DNA of 6,916 nt. It comes from Bacteroidota bacterium. Lineage in GTDB: Bacteria; Bacteroidota; Bacteroidia; Chitinophagales; Chitinophagaceae. The DNA lies in NCBI GenBank assembly GCA_023386395.1, contig JAEWJV010000012.1, positions 1 to 6,916 of the forward strand. Reading direction: 5' to 3'. Below are positions 1-5,552 of the stretch, in pieces. The position numbers and the translations under genes were made by a program. Within the stretch, counting starts at the first letter, position 1. Every line of letters begins with the position of its first letter. The notes under the pieces are model-generated. The model was not told the DNA's origin and searched no databases. It was given only the letters and a program-made list of their open reading frames with translations.

Positions 1-2
1 GT

Positions 3-1097
3 GATGGCGTAAAATACAGTTACGATGAAGAAGGGAACCTTATTTCAAAAACTTCGCAGGATGGCGTTAAATGGTTATATAAATGGAACGGTAATGGAAT
101 GCTGAAACAGGTTATAAAACCTGATGGAAAAGAAGTGAACTTTGAATATGATGCGTTGGGCAGACGGACTGCAAAAATTTATAATGGCAATATAACCCGT
201 TGGGTATGGGATGGCAACACGCCTTTGCATGAATGGAAGTATACTGTAAAAGAAAGGCCGCAAACAACCGTTGATGAATATGGAGAAGTAAGTAAGAACA
301 AAACGGAGCCCGTTGATAATTTAATAACCTGGATATTTGATGAAGGAACCTTTAAGCCTGCGGCCAAAATAGAAAATGGAAAACAGCAAAGTATTATTAC
401 AGATTATCTTGGCACGCCGGTAGAAATGTATGGTAGTGATGGCAAACAAACATGGGGCGTTGAATATGATATTTATGGAAAGATAAGGAAGCAGTATATT
501 GGAGTTTTAACAGGCTGCCCGTTCAGGTACCAGGGGCAATATGAAGATGAGGAGACCGGGTTGTATTATAACAGGTTTAGGTATTATAGTGTTGAAGAAG
601 GGTTGTATATTACCCAGGATCCTATCGGTTTATCCGGAAACAATCCCACGCTCTATGCGTATGTTTTTGATCCTAATAATTGGCTGGATCCCTTCGGGCT
701 GCTGGAAGTAATACGCACTATGAGTGAGGCGGAGGCAAATTCAACTGCGGCAAATAAGGGATTAGTAAGGGGCCCAAATAATTCACGTGGCGCCAAATGG
801 GTTTCAGAAGGAGTTGATCCCTATAATACCGCTAAAGCTTCTGATCATAAAGTGGTTTTTGATATGGATGACAGCACAAGCGGCTTCCTTAAAAAAGATA
901 CCCTCGATTATGAAGATATGATTGGTGGTGAAAGTAAAAACACCAATAAGATATTAACAAAAGCAAATGAGCCCGGCGCCAGAGGAATAGGGGTAGATAA
1001 ATTAGGTGAGTTCAATGAAAAAATAAACACTATAACAGTGTATAAAAAGGATAAGAAGGGAAAATGGCAAAAGGTTAAAACCATAAAATGCAGATGA
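3..1097 (+). CDS. RHS repeat polymorphic toxin, C-terminal part with variable toxin tip (5' end outside window)
   Basis: The reading frame is open from the first complete codon at position 3, so the ATG at 99 is an internal Met and the gene begins upstream. The 364 visible residues start with RHS/YD repeats (YSYDEEGNL, FEYDALGRR, VEYDIYGKI). They reach the conserved end of the RHS core: NRFRYYSVEEG, then DPIGL (Asp about 206) and DPFGL (Asp about 229). In known Rhs proteins this region forms the cap of a beta-cocoon shell and carries aspartates for self-cleavage that frees the tip. The 131 residues after DPFGL (nt 702-1094) are unlike the repeats and form the variable toxin domain. It opens with IRTMSEAEA and continues with a GAKWVSEG segment, an arrangement I associate tentatively with TreTu/ADP-ribosyltransferase-like tips; no catalytic residue can be assigned. 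The tail is Lys-rich. The stop overlaps the next gene. The RHS call is firm; the toxin class is a weak inference. Confidence 0.93.
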   Translation, partial: DGVKYSYDEEGNLISKTSQDGVKWLYKWNGNGMLKQVIKPDGKEVNFEYDALGRRTAKIYNGNITRWVWDGNTPLHEWKYTVKERPQTTVDEYGEVSKNKTEPVDNLITWIFDEGTFKPAAKIENGKQQSIITDYLGTPVEMYGSDGKQTWGVEYDIYGKIRKQYIGVLTGCPFRYQGQYEDEETGLYYNRFRYYSVEEGLYITQDPIGLSGNNPTLYAYVFDPNNWLDPFGLLEVIRTMSEAEANSTAANKGLVRGPNNSRGAKWVSEGVDPYNTAKASDHKVVFDMDDSTSGFLKKDTLDYEDMIGGESKNTNKILTKANEPGARGIGVDKLGEFNEKINTITVYKKDKKGKWQKVKTIKCR

Positions 1098-2203
1098 TGA
1101 TTTTAACGGAAGCAATAGATATTAACAATAAAAGATTTGCAGGAGAAAAAGCAGACATCCTTTTTAAAAATAAAAGGTTAATCAATAAAAAAAAAGGTGC
1201 TGTTTATACTCTCTGCACATCACCTGAAGAAATTCCGTTAATTGATTTATTGCCGGGCAATATAAATACGGATGATCTTGCTTCTAATACATATTTCAAT
1301 GCCTTTTCTGAAAGCGAAATAGAAGATTTGCTGCTTTTTTTGGAGTCGCTTTTAAGGTCTTTAACTTATGAAGAAAGCAATTCCAGTTATGTAAACAAAA
1401 GGCTTAATTTCTTTTGCTTTAAGAACTTATTATTTATCAATGACTTTCAATCAAAAGATCTTCAGCTAAAATATGGGAATGAATTATTAAAGCGCTTCCT
1501 TTTTTTCAACCCTTCATCAGAAAATTACATTAGTAAATTTTCCTTCATAAACAAAAGCCTTAAATACAAAAGACGAACAGTTGACATGCAGTTGGTTTTG
1601 AACGCGCTGGAAAATTTTTCTATAAGAAAGTACAATAAAAGCCAGTCACCGGTAAGTAAAACCCGCATGCATTATGATGAGTTATATAAGCTGCTTTCTG
1701 AAATTATAACCGGAATATTCAAAGAAGATGAAACGATTAAGAATGTAAATACTGAAGAAGAAAAGCTCTATTTCCTTTTTAAAGAAAACAGGCAATTATT
1801 CTATGAAAAACTTAAAGAAGCATTAAACTATTATACTCTTGCAAGCTGGGAAGACAAAATAAAAGCACCCTCACTTTTTTATAGTGCAAAAAAGATAGAG
1901 GACATGCCTCCGCCAATATTCATTTCGTCTTCGCAAAAGAGATATGAAAGCGAATACCTGGTTGACTTTTTTATTTTTTACTTCGCCGGGAGTGTCAGAA
2001 ATTTAAAACAAGCTGTACATTATTTAAGTAGCGATGCCAATGAATTAAAAAAGTTCCTGACAATAGTTTTCTCTCATCCTTTTATCACTTATAATAATAT
2101 CATCAAAAGGGCTTTTGCGCAATCAGGGCTTATAAAAATTCTGCCTGAGGGCTACGCAAAAAGCAAGCTGCAAAAGTATCAGCAGCAATATTCAGCATCG
2201 TAA
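1088..2203 (+). CDS. Uncharacterised 371-aa protein, presumed immunity protein for the RHS toxin
   Basis: I do not recognise the family. The inference of immunity rests on position: it starts inside the last codons of the RHS toxin gene on the same strand, the standard arrangement for toxin-immunity pairs. Three in-frame ATGs lie at 1088, 1094 and 1097, giving M-Q-M-M-I; the second makes an ATGA overlap with the toxin stop, so the true start may be 6 or 9 nt downstream. An AAAAGG stretch at 1069-1074 is the only SD-like sequence. The protein is soluble, with no signal peptide or membrane segment, is probably largely helical, and is rich in Lys, Phe, Tyr, Leu and Asn, with a basic C-terminus. 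It is long for an immunity protein (commonly about 100-200 aa). Its DNA looks more AT-rich than the RHS core, as expected for the exchangeable part of such loci. Codons 34-36 contain a run of nine A (1187-1195). Confidence 0.85.
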   Translation: MQMMILTEAIDINNKRFAGEKADILFKNKRLINKKKGAVYTLCTSPEEIPLIDLLPGNINTDDLASNTYFNAFSESEIEDLLLFLESLLRSLTYEESNSSYVNKRLNFFCFKNLLFINDFQSKDLQLKYGNELLKRFLFFNPSSENYISKFSFINKSLKYKRRTVDMQLVLNALENFSIRKYNKSQSPVSKTRMHYDELYKLLSEIITGIFKEDETIKNVNTEEEKLYFLFKENRQLFYEKLKEALNYYTLASWEDKIKAPSLFYSAKKIEDMPPPIFISSSQKRYESEYLVDFFIFYFAGSVRNLKQAVHYLSSDANELKKFLTIVFSHPFITYNNIIKRAFAQSGLIKILPEGYAKSKLQKYQQQYSAS

Positions 2204-2234
2204 ATCTTAGGCAACCAATTCAAGAGGAACACTT

Positions 2235-2363
2235 ATGAAATCCAAAATCAAAACCTTCACGATCCTTTTAGTATGCGGTTTACTCATCCTTATATGCTTT
2301 AATCAAAACGCCCGCCTCACCGTAAAATATTTCTTCAGGGAATTACTAAAGTCCGTAACCTGA
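2235..2363 (+). CDS. Small single-pass membrane peptide (42 aa), unknown function
   Basis: This short ORF encodes MKSKIKTFTILLVCGLLILI followed by a polar and basic 22-residue tail. A positively charged N-terminus and a hydrophobic stretch at about residues 8-22 predict one transmembrane helix or an uncleaved signal anchor. The Cys residues at 14 and 21 do not sit in a convincing lipobox. AAGAGGA at 2222-2228 lies 6 nt before the ATG, a reasonable ribosome-binding site that supports this start. It begins 31 nt after the presumed immunity gene with no terminator in between, so co-transcription is likely. It could be an accessory or second immunity peptide, or the remnant of a longer gene left by tip exchange. 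The sequence does not tell these apart. Confidence 0.5.
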   Translation: MKSKIKTFTILLVCGLLILICFNQNARLTVKYFFRELLKSVT

Positions 2364-2478
2364 TCCTTTATATGTAATGCCCTTAGATAAAAAGCATAAC
2401 AGGAAAACCCAACCGGACATGAATACTTGCTATTTGCAAGTAAAAAATGAACATTTAAAAAAAAATTACTTCTGAAAA

Positions 2479-2511
2479 TTTGGAAGTATGAAACTAATAA
2501 CACAATCTTTG
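2479..2511 (+). promoter_or_regulatory. Bacteroidota-type promoter (-33 TTTG, -7 AATCTTTG)
   Basis: TTTG at 2479-2482 and AATCTTTG at 2504-2511 are separated by 21 nt. They match the Bacteroidota sigma-70 consensus (TTTG and TAnnTTTG) except for the first base of the -7 element. Transcription would start at about 2517-2519 and give a transcript of about 165 nt ending at the terminator at 2645-2684, with an untranslated leader of only about 16 nt before the 31-codon ORF. Confidence 0.5.
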
Positions 2512-2533
2512 CAATTGTAAAGAAAAATTTATC

Positions 2534-2629
2534 ATGCAACGAAAATCATTTCATATTGATTTTACAAATAAGTGTAGTTCAACGATGAGCTATACCATTT
2601 GCGGGGCATGTGATGCATATAATTTGTAA
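2534..2629 (+). CDS. 31-aa cysteine-containing peptide, possible leader peptide
   Basis: The ORF runs from ATG 2534 to TAA 2627-2629. Its last 18 residues, from Cys14, contain three Cys (14, 23, 26), the motif ICGAC and several Ser/Thr. It is the only ORF starting just downstream of the promoter at 2479-2511, and the terminator follows 15 nt after its stop, so the transcript carries little else. No Shine-Dalgarno sequence is present, but an A-rich leader is normal for this phylum. Codons 22-25 contain TTTGCGGGGC, which is complementary to the 5' arm and loop of the terminator, so translation would directly affect RNA folding. A regulatory leader peptide is my preferred reading. A secreted or modified peptide is possible, but no modification or export gene is nearby. 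It could also be chance coding within a small RNA. Confidence 0.35.
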   Translation: MQRKSFHIDFTNKCSSTMSYTICGACDAYNL

Positions 2630-2664
2630 TAAAAAACAGATTAAAAAACATAAAGCCCCGCAAA
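2598..2664 (+). promoter_or_regulatory. Alternative (antiterminator-like) helix for the first terminator
   Basis: TTTGCGGGGC at 2598-2607 is a perfect 10-bp complement of GCCCCGCAAA at 2655-2664. The latter is the 5' arm and part of the loop of the terminator at 2645-2684, so the two structures exclude each other. The upstream segment lies inside codons 22-25 of the 31-codon ORF and would be covered by a ribosome near its end. That is the geometry of a translation-sensitive attenuator. The pairing is seen directly; the regulatory role is inferred. Confidence 0.45.
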
Positions 2665-2684
2665 AAAGCGGGGTTTTATGTTTT
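2645..2684 (+). terminator. Strong rho-independent terminator
   Basis: AAAACATAAAGCCCCGC (2645-2661) and GCGGGGTTTTATGTTTT (2668-2684) form a stem of about 17 bp with a single G-U pair, around a loop of six A. The GC-rich core next to the loop followed by T-rich sequence is typical of an intrinsic terminator. The A-rich left side lets it work on the opposite strand too. Confidence 0.88.
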
Positions 2685-2805
2685 ATGTGCAGCCTGGAGA
2701 AACTAAATGAATATTATTATGAATAAAACGTATAAACAGTAAATGCTGGTACGGAAACATAAGCGATATACACGATTTATAATGTTTGATAATATGCCTT
2801 TATCA

Positions 2806-2892
2806 ATGCAATGCAATTACTATGTATCGCTGTACGGTACGATTGGAAACTCAGAGAAGACATATAATAAGATTCATAAGCGACCGGATTGA
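2806..2892 (+). CDS. 28-codon short ORF before the second terminator, possible leader peptide
   Basis: ATG 2806 to TGA 2890-2892 encodes a 28-residue peptide beginning MQCNYYVSLYG and ending KRPD. It is listed because its position mirrors that of the 31-codon ORF. A -7-like box, AATGTTTG at 2781-2788, lies just upstream, with only a poor -33 element. The last codons contain the sequence that competes with the next terminator. An overlapping 29-codon ORF in another frame (2822-2911) is equally possible, and neither has a Shine-Dalgarno sequence. Coding is unproven. Confidence 0.2.
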   Translation: MQCNYYVSLYGTIGNSEKTYNKIHKRPD

Positions 2893-2938
2893 ATCCATAC
2901 ATAAAACATAAATGTTTGTGTGAAAAAAGACCGGTCGC
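2880..2938 (+). promoter_or_regulatory. Alternative (antiterminator-like) helix for the second terminator
   Basis: GCGACCGG at 2880-2887 is a perfect 8-bp complement of CCGGTCGC at 2931-2938, which is most of the 5' arm of the terminator at 2923-2957. The upstream copy overlaps the final codons of the 28-codon ORF. Because ACCGGT is itself palindromic, part of the match comes cheaply; the full 8 bp is nevertheless exact. It repeats the arrangement at the first terminator. Confidence 0.35.
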
Positions 2939-2957
2939 AAAAACGACCGGTTTTTTT
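2923..2957 (+). terminator. Strong rho-independent terminator
   Basis: ACCGGTCG (2930-2937) pairs perfectly with CGACCGGT (2944-2951) around a six-base CAAAAA loop. The stem can extend through a G-U pair and several A-T pairs into the run of seven T (2951-2957). It lies 43 nt before the start of the 45-aa gene, so it could either end an upstream transcript or control readthrough into that gene. Confidence 0.85.
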
Positions 2958-2987
2958 ATGCTTTACTACTGAAAAATATTTTAAAAA

Positions 2988-2994
2988 AAGGAGG
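2988..2994 (+). promoter_or_regulatory. Strong Shine-Dalgarno sequence (AAGGAGG)
   Basis: AAGGAGG lies 6 nt before ATG 3001 and is unusually strong for this phylum, where most genes lack an SD sequence. It selects 3001 over the ATG at 2995, which directly abuts the SD, and over the GTG at 2920, which lies upstream of the terminator hairpin. Confidence 0.7.
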
Positions 2995-3000
2995 ATGGAA

Positions 3001-3138
3001 ATGAACAACAGCTTTTTAATCAAAACACTTGTAAAGTATTTTGGCGAAACCAAAACCATTAAGATGCTGAATTTAGTGCACAGAAGAAGCATTAATAAAA
3101 GAGCAAGAAAATATAAAGCATTATTGAAAGGAGCCTGA
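3001..3138 (+). CDS. Small basic protein (45 aa), unknown function
   Basis: The frame encodes 45 residues from MNNSFLIKTL to LLKGA. It is strongly basic, with a cluster HRRSINKRARKYK at about 27-39, and is probably helical, with no cysteines, no signal peptide and no true membrane segment. Such composition suits an RNA- or ribosome-associated peptide, but I do not recognise a family. The start is fixed by the AAGGAGG 6 nt upstream. The frame is open back to 2920, but an earlier start would place the terminator hairpin inside the gene. No convincing promoter lies between that terminator and the gene, so expression may depend on readthrough. A hairpin at 3254-3294 may end its transcript. Confidence 0.6.
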   Translation: MNNSFLIKTLVKYFGETKTIKMLNLVHRRSINKRARKYKALLKGA

Positions 3139-3253
3139 ACAACTTCTTACAGCGGTTACTTATTTTCTTTGAATCGGCACACCAGCGTTGAAGTTGATAA
3201 TAGATTTTTCAACAATGCAGGCCGGCGCTAACTTATGAAGCATCACAACGGAA

Positions 3254-3299
3254 ATAAAGAACAGGTTTAGTCTTTCGGCTAACCGGTTCTTTATCTTTT
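3254..3299 (+). terminator. Probable intrinsic terminator upstream of rtcB
   Basis: ATAAAGAAC (3254-3262) pairs perfectly with GTTCTTTAT (3286-3294). Inside, GGTTTAG (3264-3270) pairs with CTAACC (3279-3284) with one bulged T. The loop is TCTTTCGG, and a short T tract (TCTTTT) follows. The stem is less compact than the two upstream terminators. It may end the transcript of the 45-aa gene, 116 nt after its stop. Confidence 0.55.
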
Positions 3300-3320
3300 A
3301 TCAATCAAAACAAACATGCA

Positions 3321-4799
3321 ATGAGTAAACTAAAAATAACGGCAAAAGAATTAAGGGCAATTGGTTTTCCCGAAAGCCCGGTTATTCCTGTTGCCATGCA
3401 GGTGATGGAAAGACATTTTAAACATCACACCAAAGAAGAAGCAACAGCAATTTTACAGGCCGTACTGGCTTCTCCGCTGGAACATAAAAGCGATAGAATA
3501 CTTGGCATAATTGCAGAAAAATTATTGCCAAAGGAAACAATAGGCGAAGCTGAAATCTCATTAAATAATGCCGGAATTCAGTTCAGCATATTTGGTGCGG
3601 AACATATTGAGCAAGGCGCTTTTCATCAAATGTACAGTGCCGCAAAACTGCCTGTTGCAGTGGCCGGCGCTTTAATGCCCGATGCGCATCATGGTTATGG
3701 ATTACCGATCGGCGGCGTACTCGCAACAGACAACGCCGTTATTCCTTATGGCGTTGGCGTGGACATTGGCTGCAGAATGTGCTTAAGCATTTTTGATATT
3801 GATGCAAAAGAGTTAACCAACAGGGACAATTTTTTTGCAAGGGAAATTAATGAAGCCACATTATTCGGTAGCGGCGCTACATTTCAGCAGCCTGCAGAAC
3901 ATGCAATAATGGATAGTGAAATATTTCAGTCAACACTATTATTAAAGAGTTTGCAGGGTAAGGCGTGGAAACAGTTGGGCAGCAGCGGAAGTGGTAATCA
4001 TTTCGTTGAATTTGGTGAAGTAATAATTACTGAAAAAGATGAAATACTGAATGTGGAGCCCGGCGTATATGTTGGCCTGTTATCACATTCCGGCAGCAGG
4101 GCATTAGGTGCAAATATTGCCAATCATTATACCAGGATCGCTGTAAATAAAAGAAGACTGCCACAGGAAGCAAAGAATCTTGCATGGTTAGATTTAAATG
4201 AAGCGGAAGGGATAGAATATTGGATGGCAATGACCCTTGCAGGTGATTATGCAAGCGCCTGCCATCATATCATTCATGCAAAAATTGCGAAGCAGTTGGG
4301 GAGGCAGCCTGTAACAATGGTTGAGAACCACCACAATTTTGCATGGAAGGAAATGTATGAAGGAAGGGATGTTATTGTTCACAGGAAAGGCGCTACGCCT
4401 GCCGGTAAAAATGCCTTAGGCATTATTCCCGGCAGCATGACGGCGAATGGTTTTATTGTAAAAGGCAAAGGTGAAATGGCTTCCGTTAATTCTGCAAGTC
4501 ATGGTGCAGGCAGGAAAATGAGCAGGACCGCGGCAATGTCAAACATTACCCATAATGCTTTAAAAGAAGAATTGCAAAAGCATAGTGTAAGGTTGCTGGG
4601 CGGTGGTTTGGATGAAGCGCCGTTTGCTTATAAAAACATTAATGATGTGATGAAAAGCCAGGCAGCATTGGTGGATATAATTGGAACATTCACACCAAAG
4701 ATTGTGAAAATGGCCGGCCCGGAAACCAATCATTTCAACAGGAAAAAGAAGAGAGAATTTGCGGGCGGAGAAGCAGGCCGCTTTCTTGCTGATGCATGA
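3321..4799 (+). CDS. rtcB: RtcB-family RNA ligase
   Basis: RtcB joins RNA 2',3'-cyclic-phosphate (or 3'-phosphate) ends to 5'-hydroxyl ends using GTP and Mn2+, in tRNA splicing or RNA repair in the cytoplasm. At 492 aa this copy is at the long end of the family, with about 85 residues before the catalytic core. Visible motifs, with roles by analogy to characterised RtcB proteins, are MPDAHHGYGLPIGG (119-132); GVGVDIGCR with Asp148 and metal ligand Cys151; GSGNHFVEF with Asn226/His227; LLSHSGSR with His256; ENHHNF (335-340) with a further metal His; and SHGAGRKMSR (393-402), in which His394 is the residue that would be guanylylated. The C-terminus (IVKMAGPE, about 461-468) is also conserved. 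All key residues are present. ATG 3321 is preceded by an A-rich leader without SD; the upstream ATG at 3316 is out of frame. No archease or rtcA/rtcR homologue is visible. Confidence 0.95.
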   Translation: MSKLKITAKELRAIGFPESPVIPVAMQVMERHFKHHTKEEATAILQAVLASPLEHKSDRILGIIAEKLLPKETIGEAEISLNNAGIQFSIFGAEHIEQGAFHQMYSAAKLPVAVAGALMPDAHHGYGLPIGGVLATDNAVIPYGVGVDIGCRMCLSIFDIDAKELTNRDNFFAREINEATLFGSGATFQQPAEHAIMDSEIFQSTLLLKSLQGKAWKQLGSSGSGNHFVEFGEVIITEKDEILNVEPGVYVGLLSHSGSRALGANIANHYTRIAVNKRRLPQEAKNLAWLDLNEAEGIEYWMAMTLAGDYASACHHIIHAKIAKQLGRQPVTMVENHHNFAWKEMYEGRDVIVHRKGATPAGKNALGIIPGSMTANGFIVKGKGEMASVNSASHGAGRKMSRTAAMSNITHNALKEELQKHSVRLLGGGLDEAPFAYKNINDVMKSQAALVDIIGTFTPKIVKMAGPETNHFNRKKKREFAGGEAGRFLADA

Positions 4800-4949
4800 T
4801 TATTAAATAAAGAATCAGCATAAAATAATTATATAAGCTTTCTATAATCGTTGTCACAGATACACGGATAAATACCTGGCATTTGTGGCAATCATTAATT
4901 CTCACCTGATTTAAAAACCACTATTCATCGGTTCGTCGGCAAAATAAAT

Positions 4950-4981
4950 CATTCAACGATGAATCATGTCCATTCAACGAT
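4950..4981. repeat. Pair of 11-bp direct repeats, 21 bp apart
   Basis: CATTCAACGAT occurs at 4950-4960 and again at 4971-4981, exactly 21 bp (two helical turns) apart, with a looser relative (TATTCATCGG) at 4922-4931. The pair lies 57-88 bp before the phosphatase start, in a promoter-proximal position, so it may be an operator for a tandem-binding regulator. Chance duplication cannot be excluded. Confidence 0.4.
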
Positions 4982-5037
4982 TAAGATTAAGCAGGCCTCT
5001 GTGCCGGATTATTTTCGCATTACAAATTCAATAACAC

Positions 5038-5502
5038 ATGAAAATTCTGATGGTTTGTAAAGGAAATATCTGCAGATCGCCGCTCGCAGAAGGCATATTA
5101 AAAACCAAAGCCCAGGCCGAAAATTTAAACTGGTTTGTTGATAGCGCAGCTATTGCAGCTTATCATATTGGCAAAGCGCCGCATGAGCTTTCACAAAAAG
5201 TTGCTTTGCTGAATAGTGTTGATATATCAGATCAGAAAGCCAGGCTTTTTACCGAAGAAGATCTTGAAAGTTTTGATATTATTTATACAATGTCTGCCGA
5301 CATAAAAAACATCATTGAAACAAGGTATTCTGAAAACAGGAATCTCGGTAAGGTAAAACTGATAATGAATGAAATGAACGCCGGCAGTGATGAAAATGTT
5401 CCCGATCCTTTTCATTATAGTGAAAAGGAATTTCATGAAGTATTTCACATGCTTGATAAATGCAGTAACGTTATTATAGAGAAATATAGCAGGGTTGCAT
5501 AG
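5038..5502 (+). CDS. Low-molecular-weight protein tyrosine phosphatase
   Basis: This 154-aa cytoplasmic enzyme would hydrolyse phosphotyrosine through a cysteinyl-phosphate intermediate. The P-loop is at the N-terminus, VCKGNICRSP, with nucleophile Cys7 and Arg13 in the C-x5-R-S signature. The general-acid loop is VPDPF with Asp123. The length is typical of the family, and the fold elements (FTEEDLESFDIIYTM, FHEVFHML) are in the expected order. One deviation is DSAAIAAYHIG at 35-45, where most members have SAGT-x-x-W-H-x-G; the Gly and Thr are replaced, while His43 and Gly45 remain. The canonical DPY is DPF, a common variant. There is no SD before ATG 5038. A weak -7-like TATTTTCG (5010-5017) lies upstream. 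The membrane-protein gene begins 50 nt after the stop without a terminator, suggesting co-transcription. No tyrosine kinase is visible, so the substrate is unknown. Confidence 0.93.
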   Translation: MKILMVCKGNICRSPLAEGILKTKAQAENLNWFVDSAAIAAYHIGKAPHELSQKVALLNSVDISDQKARLFTEEDLESFDIIYTMSADIKNIIETRYSENRNLGKVKLIMNEMNAGSDENVPDPFHYSEKEFHEVFHMLDKCSNVIIEKYSRVA

Positions 5503-5552
5503 CTGAAAACCGCTTTCAAAACCAAATCTGATAATACGATAAACCAGTTCCA

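Larger units (their letters stand above)
2364..3000. other. 637-bp stretch without a long gene, rich in RNA structure
   Basis: No ORF above about 35 codons here looks real. The stretch holds a small hairpin (TACTTGC at 2424-2430 pairing with GCAAGTA at 2436-2442, no T-tract), a promoter at 2479-2511, a 31-codon ORF, a strong terminator at 2645-2684, a second promoter-like box at 2781-2788, a 28-codon ORF, and a second strong terminator at 2923-2957. Each terminator has an upstream competitor sequence. The longer minus-strand ORFs across this area run through the terminators and have no recognisable protein features. Confidence 0.7.

Noticed and set aside
99..1097. ATG 99 as the start of the RHS gene
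   Set aside because: The frame is open to the window start and the upstream 32 codons encode further YD-repeat sequence, so 99 is internal.
2424..2442. Hairpin TACTTGC-TATTT-GCAAGTA as a terminator for the RHS module
   Set aside because: The stem is only 7 bp and is followed by A residues on the + strand; no T-tract.
2303..2539. 78-codon minus-strand ORF
   Set aside because: It overlaps the membrane peptide and the promoter region antisense, lacks a ribosome-binding site and shows no recognisable protein features.
2920..3000. N-terminal extension of the 45-aa protein from GTG 2920
   Set aside because: It would translate through the terminator hairpin, and a perfect Shine-Dalgarno sequence sits 6 nt before ATG 3001.
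4851..4891. Inverted repeat TTGTCACA / TGTGGCAA after rtcB as a terminator
   Set aside because: The stem is 8 bp with a wobble pair, the loop is 25 nt and no T-tract follows; it is too weak to call.
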